Source of the DNA: Gammaproteobacteria bacterium
GTDB lineage: Bacteria; Pseudomonadota; Gammaproteobacteria; Pseudomonadales; Azotimanducaceae
Length of the DNA: 64,000 bases
NCBI GenBank assembly: GCA_009846005.1
Contig: VXYL01000070.1
Span: 213,699 to 277,698 of the forward strand
Direction of reading: 5' to 3'
Part shown: positions 1 to 8,822 of the stretch, in pieces
Layout: the number at the start of each line of letters is the position of its first letter
How positions within the stretch are numbered: position 1 is the stretch's first letter
Notes under the pieces: model-generated
Told to the model about the DNA's origin: nothing
The model's input: the letters and a program-made list of their open reading frames with translations, nothing else
The model's database searches: none
Program-made: the position numbers and the translations under genes

Positions 1-98
1 GGGAAAGAACAGGACGATGTTTGGTCGGGACACCAGGCGCTCCCCTTTGGCCTCACGGGCTTATCATCGCTCATTCCATAGCGTCCCACGGGGGAGAC

Positions 99-1034
99 AT
101 GCGGAACATCCACGTACTAGGCGCACTACTGGCGCTCGCTACAGCTACATCCGCCGAGGAGGCGGACTGGTATCCATCCGTGCATGGCGAAGGCGATACG
201 CTCGGTGCCATCAACCACCTGTCACCGGACAAGGTCGTCGAGGCGGCCCGGTTGGTCAAGACCGGCAAGACCTATGCGCTCGGCGTGGTCACGGGCTGGG
301 AGTCGCCCGCCTATCCGCCGCGGCACTACGCGATCACGGTTATTCAACCCGGCCAGGACCTTGGACCCACCATGGGCGCGAATCGGGCGACAGGCAACGA
401 CGACCTGCTCTATACCTGGATGGGCATCGGCAGCCAGATCGACGGCCTGGGCCACATGGGGATCGACCACGTCTACTACAACGGGTTGCACGCCAAGGAC
501 TTCGTCACCACCAAGGGGCTCACGGCGCTTTCCATCGAGAAGATCCCGCCGATGGTCGGCCGCGGCGTGCTGCTCGACATGACCCGCCACTTCGGCGAGA
601 ACCCGTTGCCGGCAGGCACCGTGTTCAACGAGGCCGAAATCAAGGCGCAGGCCACCGCACAGGGCGTCGAGATCGGCAAGGGCGACGTGGTGCTCTTCCA
701 CACCGGCTGGCTCAACCTCGCCGGGGTGGACAACGAGACCTTCATCGGAGGCGAACCCGGCCTCGGCATGGGCGGCGCCAAATATCTCGCTGGTCTAGAC
801 GTGGTCGCGGTGGGCGCCGATACCTGGGGCCTCGAGGCGGTACCTCACGAGAACCCCGAGTTGATGTTCCCGGTCCACCCCGAACTGCTGGCCAAGAACG
901 GCATCTACATCCTGGAGAATATGGACGTCCGGGCGCTGGCGGCGGACGAGGGCTGGGAGTTCCTGTTCGTGCTGGGACAGCCGCGCTTCGAAGGCGCGGT
1001 GCAGGCGGTGATCAATCCGGTGGCGATCAGGTAA
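99..1034 (+). CDS. exported cyclase-family hydrolase (kynurenine formamidase-like fold)
   Basis: The 311-residue protein belongs to the metal-dependent cyclase/formamidase-like hydrolases. The start at 99 follows a purine-rich GGGGGAGAC and gives a signal peptide (MRNIHVLGALLALATATSA), so the product is probably periplasmic. The family metal motif appears as SQIDGLGH at residues 112-119. Asp115 and His119 fit metal ligands, while the His of the classical HxGTHxD form is replaced by Gln113, as in the TQxDGxxH branch. A reading upstream to 21 would bury the signal peptide. It stands alone; the next gene begins behind an inverted repeat. The substrate is not evident, and kynurenine formamidase activity should not be assumed. 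Confidence 0.82.
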   Translation: MRNIHVLGALLALATATSAEEADWYPSVHGEGDTLGAINHLSPDKVVEAARLVKTGKTYALGVVTGWESPAYPPRHYAITVIQPGQDLGPTMGANRATGNDDLLYTWMGIGSQIDGLGHMGIDHVYYNGLHAKDFVTTKGLTALSIEKIPPMVGRGVLLDMTRHFGENPLPAGTVFNEAEIKAQATAQGVEIGKGDVVLFHTGWLNLAGVDNETFIGGEPGLGMGGAKYLAGLDVVAVGADTWGLEAVPHENPELMFPVHPELLAKNGIYILENMDVRALAADEGWEFLFVLGQPRFEGAVQAVINPVAIR

Positions 1035-1071
1035 CCAACGGGAGAACAAGCAAGGGATCACTCAAGACACA

Positions 1072-1110
1072 ATATTGATAATTCGGATGCGGACTCCGAA
1101 TTTTCAATAT
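1072..1110. promoter_or_regulatory. near-perfect 16-bp inverted repeat before the DUF4143 ATPase
   Basis: The left arm (1072-1087, ATATTGATAATTCGGA) and right arm (1095-1110, TCCGAATTTTCAATAT) are complementary at 15 of 16 positions around a 7-base loop. The element is AT-rich in a GC-rich region and ends 11 bases before the ATPase start codon. It could be a dimeric repressor's operator, an mRNA hairpin controlling translation, or a terminator for the upstream gene, since the right arm contains four T residues. Its closeness to the start favours control of the ATPase gene; that is inference. Confidence 0.6.
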
Positions 1111-1121
1111 ATAGTCCAGGG

Positions 1122-2285
1122 ATGCTTCCTCGTGCGGACTATCTTGAGCAACTAGCGCGTGCTACAGCGCGATCGCCCGTCACCGCGTTGTTGGGACCGC
1201 GCCAATGCGGCAAGACGACGCTGGCGCGTGCTTTCGCGGACACCCGCGAGTCGAACTTCCTCGATCTCGAGTCCGAGGTCGACCTGCGCCGCCTCGCCAA
1301 TCCCGAGATGGTCTTGGGTTCGCTCGCCGGCCTCGTGGTCCTCGACGAGATCCAACGCGCTCCACATCTGCTCAATGTCCTCCGGGTTCTGGTCGACCGA
1401 CCCGATGCCGACACACGCTTCCTGATCCTCGGCAGCGCATCGCCGGATCTGGTACGTGGCGTCTCCGAGTCCCTGGCCGGTCGCGTGGAATTCGTCGAAC
1501 TGGCCGGATTCGGTCTGTGCGAGACCGATGTCGAGAACTGGCGGGAACTATGGGTCCGGGGCGGACTCCCCCGGTCCTATCTGGCCGCGTCAGACGACGA
1601 CAGCCTAGCCTGGCGAGACGGATTCGTGCGCACCTTCCTAGAGCGGGACATTCCTCAACTGGGCATCTCCATTCCGGTACCGGCCATGCGCCGGTTCTGG
1701 ACCATGCTGGCGCACTGGCACGGCCAGACGTGGAACGCCTCCGAACTCGGTCGTTCGATGTCCGCCAATGACAAGACCGTGCGCCGCTACCTAGACGTAC
1801 TGACCGGCACGTACATGGTGCGGCAGTTGCAGCCCTGGTTCGAGAATCTCGCCAAACGGCAGGTCAAGGCACCGAAGATCTATCTACGCGACACCGGGCT
1901 GCTGCACGCGTTGCTGGGTACCGGCACCGAGGAGGCGCTCCTGTCCCACCCCCGGGTCGGGGCGTCCTGGGAGGGCTTTGCGGTCGAACAGGTGCTGGCA
2001 GCGCTCCGCCCCCCGCAGGCTTGGTTCTGGGGTGCCCACGGCGGAGGCGAGATCGACTTGCTGATTCCGGACAATGGCCGTCGCCTCGGTTTCGAGATGA
2101 AATTCAACGAAGCGCCCGAGGTCACCAGGGTAATGTACAACATCGTTGACACGCTGCGTCTTGACCACCTTTTCGTCGTTTCGCCCGGCAGGGACTCCTA
2201 CCCAGTGGATCCGCGGATTAGCGTTCTCTCGGTCTTCGACTGCCCGGACCTCGACCAACACATCCAAGACACGGTGAACGAGTAG
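1122..2285 (+). CDS. AAA-family ATPase with DUF4143 domain
   Basis: The 387-residue protein is of the AAA_14/DUF4143 class, common in bacteria and archaea and of unsettled function. Walker A is GPRQCGKTT at residues 25-33 and Walker B is LVVLDE at 71-76. A winged-helix-like middle segment (about 200-240) precedes a C-terminal PD-(D/E)XK-like region with Glu in SWEGFAVEQ, then GEIDLL, then FEMKF. This gives the E...EID...ExK pattern of the nuclease-like domain in these proteins. No clear Shine-Dalgarno lies before the ATG; the inverted repeat at 1072-1110 occupies that position. The following oxidoreductase fragment begins 3 bases after the stop. Such genes often move independently, so the neighbours give little functional guidance. 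Confidence 0.88.
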   Translation: MLPRADYLEQLARATARSPVTALLGPRQCGKTTLARAFADTRESNFLDLESEVDLRRLANPEMVLGSLAGLVVLDEIQRAPHLLNVLRVLVDRPDADTRFLILGSASPDLVRGVSESLAGRVEFVELAGFGLCETDVENWRELWVRGGLPRSYLAASDDDSLAWRDGFVRTFLERDIPQLGISIPVPAMRRFWTMLAHWHGQTWNASELGRSMSANDKTVRRYLDVLTGTYMVRQLQPWFENLAKRQVKAPKIYLRDTGLLHALLGTGTEEALLSHPRVGASWEGFAVEQVLAALRPPQAWFWGAHGGGEIDLLIPDNGRRLGFEMKFNEAPEVTRVMYNIVDTLRLDHLFVVSPGRDSYPVDPRISVLSVFDCPDLDQHIQDTVNE

Positions 2286-2288
2286 CCT

Positions 2289-3198
2289 ATGAAAGTCGGA
2301 GTTCTCGGGAAAAACGCCCGGCAAGGCGCGTCGCTTGCGAGTCTCGTGGACGAAGTTGTCGGATACGAAGAGCAAGGTTTCTCAAGCTACTGGATGCAGC
2401 AGGCTAGCACGTTCCATGCGCTAACCATGATGGGGGTGATTGGCCATAGCACATCCAAAATCGAACTCGGAATCGCGACAATACCGACCTACCCTCGTCA
2501 CCCCGGCGCGTTGGTGCATCAAGCCTGGACAGTGAATGTCTTGGCGGGCGGACGCCTGGTATTGGGTATTGGACACCGCTGAACCCGAGTACGAGGAATT
2601 GGGTTTGAGCTACGACAAATCCGTTGGACACATTCGTGACTATCTGCCGAGAGTCGAGGAGTCAGGGAACTCCGATGACGCTGAACTCGAAGACAAGGCA
2701 GACGCAGGAGTCGAGTTGGATTTCCCAGAACCCGAGCCATACAAGGTGGTTGTTTCCGCACAAACCCCAGAGATGCGAAAAGCCGCAGGCCGCCTCGCAG
2801 ACGGCGCAGTGACATGGATGGTCAGTCAAGAAACCATTCGCAATCACACGGTACCGGAGGTGACGAAAGCAGCCAAAGACGCGGGTAGAGACGCTCCACG
2901 GATTGCAGTCGGACTGCCGGTTTGCGTGCACGATGACAAAGAACAAGCCGTAGCGCGAGCCAACGAGATCTACGACATCTACGGCCAGCTACCGACCTAC
3001 CGTCGTCAACTGGATGCGCAAGGAATCGGGAATCCCGGGGACATCGCTGTGGTAGGCAATGAGGGCGAGGTCGAGGCGCAGTTAGGGACCTTCTTCGACG
3101 CCGGTGCCACAGAGATCGTTGCCAGCATCTTTCCCGCAGGCAATGACCGTCGTGAATCGTTCGCAAGGTCCGCGGAGTGTCTGCGGAACCTTCTCTAG
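2289..3198 (+). pseudogene. LLM-class flavin-dependent oxidoreductase, frameshifted
   Basis: Two frames together spell one luciferase-like monooxygenase (F420/FMN-dependent LLM class). The first frame (2289-2582) runs MKVGVLGKNARQ to LVLGIGHR and stops. The second frame continues from about 2575 with TAEPEYEELGLSYDKSVGHI and ends at 3198. LGIG followed by PEYEELG is the normal family order, so the break lies at about 2571-2580. One extra base, for example C2574, would explain it. The rest carries family features, including RLADGAVTWMV and a C-terminal EVEAQLGTFFDAGATE segment. It may be a true pseudogene or a consensus error; the rest of the reading frame is intact, which suggests recent damage or error. 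Confidence 0.75.
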
Positions 3199-3218
3199 AG
3201 ATTCGACGGGACGCGCGC

Positions 3219-3242
3219 GGGACGGGACGAGCCCGTCCCCTA
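3219..3242. repeat. palindromic repeat unit, stem GGGACGGG
   Basis: Stem GGGACGGG (3219-3226), loop ACGAG, stem CCCGTCCC (3232-3239), then CTA. It lies between two convergent genes. The CTA at 3240-3242 is the complement of the TAG stop of the minus-strand phosphotransferase gene. Confidence 0.75.
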
Positions 3243-6134
3243 CTCGTCGAGCAGTTTCACGGTGCCGACGTCGCCGTCCACGCTGATCTCTTGGCCGTGC
3301 TTGATGCGCTGAGTGCTGGTGCCGGTCCCTACCACCGCCGGGATACCGTACTCCCGGGCGACGATGGAGCCATGGCCCAGGATGCCGCCCATGTCCGTGA
3401 CCAGCCCGGATGCGTGCGCGAAGAGCGGCGTCCAAGCGGGATTGGTCATCGGGCAGACCAGGATCGACCCGGGCCGCATCTGATCGAACTCGGCCGGCGA
3501 GTTGATGAGGCTCGCCGGCGCGGTGATCGTCCCGGGACTGACGGGCACGCCGATCATCGTATCCGAGTTCGGGTCGTTGACAAATTGGGTCTCCTTGAAC
3601 TTGACGCCCGGATCGGCGCTCGCGTCGAAGGGCACGGTGCCCGGCGGATGCAAACGCTTGCGTTGCTCCCGGAGCTCGAACCGCTCCTCGGCCAGTTGGC
3701 GGAGTTCGGCAACGGCGTTGTCTTGCTTGCGGGCAGCGGCCGCCTGCTGCAGCTCGTCGAACCTGAGATAGAAGACGTGGTCCCGGTCCGGGAGGGTGCC
3801 GACATCCTTAAGCCGCTGGCCCAGTTCCAACGCCAGGGGCCGCAGCGCGGGCCAAGCCTGGTACAGGTAGAACATCACCTCTTCGCGGATGAAGTAGAAA
3901 CGGTGGGTAAACCAGTGCCGGAAGCGGAACTGCCAGTATTGCAGACCGTCGAGTAGCTCGAGGATATCCGCCATCGCCTTCTCGCGTTTCCGGGTTGCCT
4001 CAATCTCGTGGTTCTTGGGGTTGTAGTTCTCGTCCGAGACCATCGTTTTCAACGTTGCCAGCAGGCCGGACGGATCCTCGAGGGGCAGCGGCTCCGCGAA
4101 GTCCAGGCTGTAGCCCAGGTGGCCGTAGATGCCCAGATAGCCGTTGATCGCCTCGACGACCGATGCCGCCGCCGGGGTGGCCTCGAGCGTCTGCATCAAC
4201 CGTTTCGCCGGCGTCGTAATGACCAGTTCCGTCAGGGCTTCGTCCTCGCGGATCTGGCTCGCGATCGTGAACAGGTGCTCATTGGCTTCCATGGTCTTGC
4301 CCTTGAATCCGGACAGGAACTGGCCGCTGGTGAAATTGTGGTCGGGCAACGCTTCACGAAGGAACGCTTGCAGCTGATCGTCGGTCGACTTGGCCACACC
4401 GAACGTGTGGCCGCCGTTGCCGCTCCAGAAACTGCCGCCGGCGATGGCCAGTTCGCGGATCCCCTCGAGCAATTGGTCGTCGGACGCGTTGGCCACGTCC
4501 ACCTGCTCCCACTTTTCCCGGGTCGCCAGGATCATGGGTTTCGCCCAGTCGTAGAAATCCTTGATCTGGTTCTCGTTGACCTGGGTCCGGTTGAAGGCAC
4601 CGAAGGTCGGGTTCTGGCTCTCCGGTTTGGTGACGAGGGCGGTCACGTCGTTGAGGTCCGAAGAAGCCGCCCAGTCTTCGTAGGCCGAGCGGTCCTCGTC
4701 GGAGAGCGACTCCAGGAACAGGCCGATGTCGTGTTCGGCCATTTCGGCCTGTTGCGCTGCACCAGGCCGATGTGACGGTATCGCGCCGCCCTTCATTCGC
4801 TCGCTGAGCCTCTTCCCGGCCCGGTCCGTGCGACCCCGGTATCCCTCGGCCCCCGCCTCTTCCGCATCGGCCTTGATCTCGGCCGCATCCATTTCCGCCT
4901 CGGTCATCGCTTCGGTGAGCCGTTCCTTGCGCGCCTGGATGATGAAGGGCCAGTCGAAACGCTGAAAGGCATAGCCGTGCATGGAGATGAACATCGGACC
5001 GCCGCCTTCCATGATGCTCTTTCGCGGCTCGCCGTCCTTCCCGGTCTCGAGCCCCACCCACAGGTACATCTCGTCGAACAACGGCGTGCAGGGGTCCGGG
5101 ATGTTCTCGACGATCTGCCGGCGCGCGAGTATCTGCGCGGGCGGCGGCGGCTCCCATTCGACCTCGATGGGTTGGGGCGGCAGATTGGTGATGGGCCGCG
5201 ACTGCAGCATGAAGAGCCTGCCGCCGGCGTAGGCCCACTCGATGTCCTGGGGAACCCCGTCGAAATGCGCCTCGGCTTTGAGGGCGAGAGTCACGAGTTC
5301 CTCGATGGCTTCGTCCGACAAGGAGGATTCGCCACGTTCACTTTCGGCGATATCCTCAAGCTTCGTGCCCTGGTCGCCATCGGCAACGATCTTCTGTTCC
5401 TTGGCGCCGATGATCGTGTCCGTGGCTTGCATGGTTTCGCGATCGACCGTGTATGTGTCGGGTGTCACCTGGCCGCCGACAACGGCTTCGCCGAGACCGA
5501 AGCTGGCGTTGATGATCATCTCCGAACGCTCGCCGGTGGCCGGGTTGGCGGTGAAGAGAATGCCGGACACATCCGACGAGACCATCAACTGCACAACCAC
5601 CGCCATGGCCACCGCATCGTGCTCGATGCCCATCTCGTGGCGGTAGGCCATCGCCCTGGGCGTCCACAGGGATGCCCAGCAGTTTCTTACGGCCGCGACG
5701 ACCTCGTCGGCGCCCCGTACATTGAGGTAGGTGTCCTGCTGGCCTGCGAAGGACATGTCGGGCAGGTCCTCGGCATTGGCCGACGAGCGCACGGCCACTG
5801 CGGGGTTGTCGCCCTCGATAGCTTGGTACGCGGCAGCGATTTCCGCTGCCATCGCCTCGGACATGGCGTCGGATTGGAACAACGCCTGGATCGACTCGGA
5901 GGCCTGGTCGAAGGAGAGCGTGAACTCGCCGATCGTCGGCTTGGCCAGTTCGATGATCTTCGCCTGCAGGTCGTTGTCGGCGACGAAGCGTCGGTAGGCC
6001 GCGGTCGTTACGTAGAAGCCTCCGGGAACCGCGAGCCCGGCGTTTGCCATTTCCGCGAGCGAGCGGCCCTTGCCGCCGACCACCTCGAGCGTGGCCTCGC
6101 CGGTATCGATGGGCAGAATGTTCGTGTTGGTCAT
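3240..6134 (-). CDS. PEP/pyruvate-binding phosphotransferase, rifampicin-phosphotransferase-like architecture
   Basis: The 964-residue protein starts at 6134 (MTNTNILPID). An N-terminal ATP-grasp-like nucleotide-binding domain carries VGGKGRSLAEMANAG (from residue 19) and AVRSSANAEDLPDMSFAG (114-131). A long helical middle follows (about 360-860), with YGHLGYSLDFAEP. The C-terminal swivelling phosphohistidine domain carries GGILGHGSIVAREYGIPAVV; the predicted phospho-His is His921. True PEP synthase has a further C-terminal PEP-binding barrel. Here the chain ends 43 residues after the histidine, so the order ATP domain, substrate domain, His domain matches rifampicin phosphotransferase, although this protein is longer. 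The likely chemistry is ATP plus acceptor to AMP, phosphate and phosphorylated acceptor. The acceptor is unknown. Confidence 0.8.
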   Translation of the reverse strand: MTNTNILPIDTGEATLEVVGGKGRSLAEMANAGLAVPGGFYVTTAAYRRFVADNDLQAKIIELAKPTIGEFTLSFDQASESIQALFQSDAMSEAMAAEIAAAYQAIEGDNPAVAVRSSANAEDLPDMSFAGQQDTYLNVRGADEVVAAVRNCWASLWTPRAMAYRHEMGIEHDAVAMAVVVQLMVSSDVSGILFTANPATGERSEMIINASFGLGEAVVGGQVTPDTYTVDRETMQATDTIIGAKEQKIVADGDQGTKLEDIAESERGESSLSDEAIEELVTLALKAEAHFDGVPQDIEWAYAGGRLFMLQSRPITNLPPQPIEVEWEPPPPAQILARRQIVENIPDPCTPLFDEMYLWVGLETGKDGEPRKSIMEGGGPMFISMHGYAFQRFDWPFIIQARKERLTEAMTEAEMDAAEIKADAEEAGAEGYRGRTDRAGKRLSERMKGGAIPSHRPGAAQQAEMAEHDIGLFLESLSDEDRSAYEDWAASSDLNDVTALVTKPESQNPTFGAFNRTQVNENQIKDFYDWAKPMILATREKWEQVDVANASDDQLLEGIRELAIAGGSFWSGNGGHTFGVAKSTDDQLQAFLREALPDHNFTSGQFLSGFKGKTMEANEHLFTIASQIREDEALTELVITTPAKRLMQTLEATPAAASVVEAINGYLGIYGHLGYSLDFAEPLPLEDPSGLLATLKTMVSDENYNPKNHEIEATRKREKAMADILELLDGLQYWQFRFRHWFTHRFYFIREEVMFYLYQAWPALRPLALELGQRLKDVGTLPDRDHVFYLRFDELQQAAAARKQDNAVAELRQLAEERFELREQRKRLHPPGTVPFDASADPGVKFKETQFVNDPNSDTMIGVPVSPGTITAPASLINSPAEFDQMRPGSILVCPMTNPAWTPLFAHASGLVTDMGGILGHGSIVAREYGIPAVVGTGTSTQRIKHGQEISVDGDVGTVKLLDE

Positions 6135-6388
6135 GTGGCTAGGTCCTCGACCTTCTGTCAGTTCACTTGCAGTGGTTTTGCGTGCTCGGGCCGGAGATCC
6201 GCGAACGGCAACGCCGTGGTACGCGCTCCAGCGGCGTTGGGACTTCCAGCGCCCGCGCATCATAGAGCACGGGCGATCCGGGTCGAAATCGGAGTCTCCC
6301 CAAAACCGCCGGCCCCTCCGGTTGTGCCGCCTCCGTTGATCGAACTATGCTCGCCCGCTTGCCGGATTCAACGAACACGAGGTGACAC

Positions 6389-7462
6389 ATGGGCCCGATT
6401 CCCAAGGGCGGCACGGTTGCGGTGACGGGCGCCGCCGGATTCATCGGCGGCTGGGTCGTTCGACGGCTACTGGACAAGGGCTACCGGGTGAGAGCTTGCG
6501 TCCGCGACGCCAGCGATCCGGAACGCACCGATTTCCTGCGCGCCATGCCCGGTTACGCATCGGGACGGCTCACCGTCCATTCGGCCGACCTGGACGAGGA
6601 CGGCTGTTTCGACGACATCTTCCCCGGCTGCCACGGCGTCGCGCATGTCTCGCACGTGTCCACCTATAGCGACCACGACTACGTCAACCGGGTCTGCAAC
6701 CACATAATCGAGAGCGTCAACAAGGCGCGGACGGTGCGCCGGGTGGTCGTGACATCAAGCGTCGCCGCGGTGATGTCCGATGCCGATATGAACGAGTTCG
6801 CTCGCCGGCCGGTGTTCTACGAGGACCGCTATCCGGACGAGTTCAACCCGAAGCGGACGCCGGAGCGACAGGGCTACTCGATGGCCAAGGTCATCGCCGA
6901 GAACGCGTTCTCCGACGCCGCCGAGAAAAACGGCGACTGGGAGGCCGTCACGTGCTGTCCCGCGGACAACGTCGGACCCATTCAATCGGCGCACCAGAAG
7001 AACAGGGGACCCTGGCAGCACAACATCGAGATGATGCTGCTCGGGGAATGCGCCCAGAGCGGTGCCTATCGTCCCTGGATGACGGTTGACGTCCGCGACG
7101 ACGCGGACTGCCACATCGGGCTCTTGGAGAGCGTCCACGTCAAGAACGGCGAGCGCTACATCGCCTGGTCCACGGACAAGGTGAACGTGGAGGACATCTG
7201 CGCCGGCATCGACCGGTTGCTACCCGAACTTGGCCACGACACGCCGGAAGTGACCGACAACTTCCCCGACTACATCAGGGAACGGGAAACCAAGTACCGC
7301 CGCATCTGGGCGGGATGCGAACTACGAAACGACCGCATGAAGGCGGTCACCGGCGTCGAGTTCCGACCGTTCGACGAGTCGTTGAGGGATTGCGTCGAGT
7401 CGTTGCTAACGGTCGCGCAAGTAAAGCCGAAGCTGCGGGAAGGGTTCGAACACCGGTTGTAG
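6389..7462 (+). CDS. NAD(P)-dependent epimerase/dehydratase, dihydroflavonol reductase-like
   Basis: The 357-residue protein is an extended short-chain dehydrogenase. The Rossmann signature TGAAGFIGG is at residues 13-21 and the catalytic pair is Tyr163/Lys167 in GYSMAK. The start is supported by GAGGTGACAC just upstream. A 254-base region separates it from the divergent phosphotransferase gene; no clear promoter was seen there. The N-terminus (VTGAAGFIGGWVVRRLLDKG, then RVRACVRDA) resembles the second epimerase at 45083, so the two are likely paralogues. The TAG stop (7460-7462) is the TAG inside the flank of a palindromic repeat. The substrate is not predictable; aldehyde or ketone reduction is as likely as epimerisation. 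Confidence 0.85.
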   Translation: MGPIPKGGTVAVTGAAGFIGGWVVRRLLDKGYRVRACVRDASDPERTDFLRAMPGYASGRLTVHSADLDEDGCFDDIFPGCHGVAHVSHVSTYSDHDYVNRVCNHIIESVNKARTVRRVVVTSSVAAVMSDADMNEFARRPVFYEDRYPDEFNPKRTPERQGYSMAKVIAENAFSDAAEKNGDWEAVTCCPADNVGPIQSAHQKNRGPWQHNIEMMLLGECAQSGAYRPWMTVDVRDDADCHIGLLESVHVKNGERYIAWSTDKVNVEDICAGIDRLLPELGHDTPEVTDNFPDYIRERETKYRRIWAGCELRNDRMKAVTGVEFRPFDESLRDCVESLLTVAQVKPKLREGFEHRL

Positions 7463-7484
7463 GGGACGGGCTTGTCCCGTCCCG
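7459..7484. repeat. palindromic repeat unit, stem GGGACGGG
   Basis: Flank GTAGG, stem GGGACGGG (7463-7470), loop CTTGT, stem CCCGTCCC (7476-7483). The flank TAG (7460-7462) ends the epimerase gene. It is the first of two units between convergent genes. Confidence 0.8.
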
Positions 7485-7506
7485 TCGCCTCAACGTCCCG
7501 CAGTTC

Positions 7507-7533
7507 GGGCGGCCACAAGGGCCGCCCCTACGG
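7507..7533. repeat. palindromic repeat unit, stem GGGCGGCC
   Basis: Stem GGGCGGCC (7507-7514), loop ACAAG, stem GGCCGCCC (7520-7527), flank CTACGG. It is in reverse orientation to the unit at 7459. CTA at 7528-7530 is the complement of the TAG stop of the minus-strand serine hydrolase. Confidence 0.8.
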
Positions 7534-8697
7534 GATCGAGGCGTAGACGAGTCCCTTGAGCTTCTCCTGGATCGAGTTCGGCATGCCGATGAACTGGGGC
7601 ATGAAAACCGCCACGAGTTCATGGCCGGGGTCGATCCAGAAGAAGGTTCCGGCAGCGCCGCCCCAGGAATAGGATCCACGGGGGGTGGAGCCGCCGTCCT
7701 GCGTGACCACGGCAAAGCCCAGACCGAACCCGCTGTTCGGCCAGAGGCCCTCCGGCAACTGGTCGGTGGTCATCAGCGCCACGGTCTCCGGTTGGAGCAC
7801 ACGGGTGCCGTCGAGCGTGCCGCCGTTCAGGATCATCTGGCAGAAGCGCACGTAGCTCTCCGTGGGCATCACCAAGCCGCCGCCGCCAGAGAGAAACGTG
7901 ACGCCGATGAATTCGGGATCCTCGCGCGGGTTGTCCTGAACGACGAAATTGCCGTCCTTAAACTCGTGGTCGGTGCCGAACCGGTGCACGACTTCGGCGG
8001 GCACGTCGAAATAGACGTCCTTCATGCCGAGCGGCTCGAACATGTGCTCATCGAGGAAGTCGTCCAACGGCTGCCCGCTCACGCGTTCGACGAGTTGCCC
8101 GAGAACGTCCGTCGAGAAGCTGTAGTGCCAGCGCGTACCGGGCTGGAATAGGAGCGGAATGTCGGCGAGTTTTCGCACCAGGATGTCGGTGTCGCGGACG
8201 AGGTAGTCCCAATCGTCGATCAGGCCGGCTTCGCGATAGGCCTTGTCGACCGGCGTGTTCCCGACGTAGCCGTAGCTCAAACCCGAGGTGTGCAGCAGGA
8301 GGTGCTTAGCGGTCACCGGCGGATCGACGGGAACGATCTCGTCGCCTTCGTAGGCGGTCTGGCCCTTCCACTCGGGAAAGAACCTCGTGACCGGTTCGTC
8401 GAGATCGAGCTTGCCGTCGTCGAGGAGCATCAGCGCGGCGGCGCTGGTGATCGGCTTGGTCATGGAGTAGATGCGGATCAGCGAATCCATCTGCATCGGC
8501 GCGCCGGTTTCGAGGTCGAGGGTGCCGGTCGCATGTTCGAAGACGACCTGGCCGCGCCGAGCGATCATCGCCGTCATGCCCACCAACTCGCCGTCGGCCA
8601 CCAGCCGGTCCATCTCTGCTGCGACAGCGTTCAAGCCTTGCTTCGTCATTCCCACCGCCTCCGGCTCGGCGCGCGGCAACTCCCCGGCGTTGGCCAT
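7528..8697 (-). CDS. serine hydrolase, class C beta-lactamase/esterase family
   Basis: This is a penicillin-binding-protein-fold serine hydrolase, 389 residues from the ATG at 8697. The catalytic SxxK is SMTK at residues 78-81 in IRIYSMTKPITSAAAL. HTSGLSYG and GTRWHYSFSTDVLGQL follow, as in EstB/LpqH-like esterases, and GGGGLVMPTESY precedes the C-terminal part. A TTG at 8730 in the same frame would add FHVGALVCAT and produce a short signal-peptide-like leader, so the true start may be 8730 and the enzyme periplasmic. Further upstream the frame crosses the palindromic repeat array and cannot be coding. The stop codon lies in a repeat. The substrate is probably an ester or peptide; beta-lactamase activity is not implied. 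Confidence 0.85.
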   Translation of the reverse strand: MANAGELPRAEPEAVGMTKQGLNAVAAEMDRLVADGELVGMTAMIARRGQVVFEHATGTLDLETGAPMQMDSLIRIYSMTKPITSAAALMLLDDGKLDLDEPVTRFFPEWKGQTAYEGDEIVPVDPPVTAKHLLLHTSGLSYGYVGNTPVDKAYREAGLIDDWDYLVRDTDILVRKLADIPLLFQPGTRWHYSFSTDVLGQLVERVSGQPLDDFLDEHMFEPLGMKDVYFDVPAEVVHRFGTDHEFKDGNFVVQDNPREDPEFIGVTFLSGGGGLVMPTESYVRFCQMILNGGTLDGTRVLQPETVALMTTDQLPEGLWPNSGFGLGFAVVTQDGGSTPRGSYSWGGAAGTFFWIDPGHELVAVFMPQFIGMPNSIQEKLKGLVYASIP

Positions 8698-8734
8698 CGT
8701 GGCGCAAACCAGCGCGCCTACATGGAACAAAACC

Positions 8735-8806
8735 CGTAGGGGCGACCCTTGTGGTCGCCCGCTCGACCCTTGTGGTCGCCCGCTCGACCCTTGTGGTCGC
8801 CCGCCT
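8735..8806. repeat. palindromic repeat unit extended into a 3 x 21-bp tandem array
   Basis: A complete unit (flank CGTAGG from 8736, stem GGGCGACC 8740-8747, loop CTTGT, stem GGTCGCCC 8753-8760) runs into tandem copies of the 21-base unit GACCCTTGTGGTCGCCCGCTC at 8744-8764, 8765-8785 and 8786-8806. The last copy differs only in its final bases. Each copy can form a CGACC/GGTCG hairpin around CTTGT. The array lies between the divergent serine hydrolase and acyP genes. Confidence 0.85.
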
Positions 8807-8822
8807 TGGGGGGCCGCGATAC

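Noticed and set aside
1072..1110. Rho-independent terminator of the cyclase gene
   Set aside because: Only four T residues occur and they are inside the right arm, not after the stem; a regulatory element for the next gene fits better, though termination cannot be excluded.
4977..6425. Plus-strand open frame of about 480 codons
   Set aside because: It is antisense to the phosphotransferase N-terminal domain and has no recognisable motif.
8744..8806. Possible CRISPR array
   Set aside because: The 21-base copies are contiguous without spacers, and no cas gene is present.
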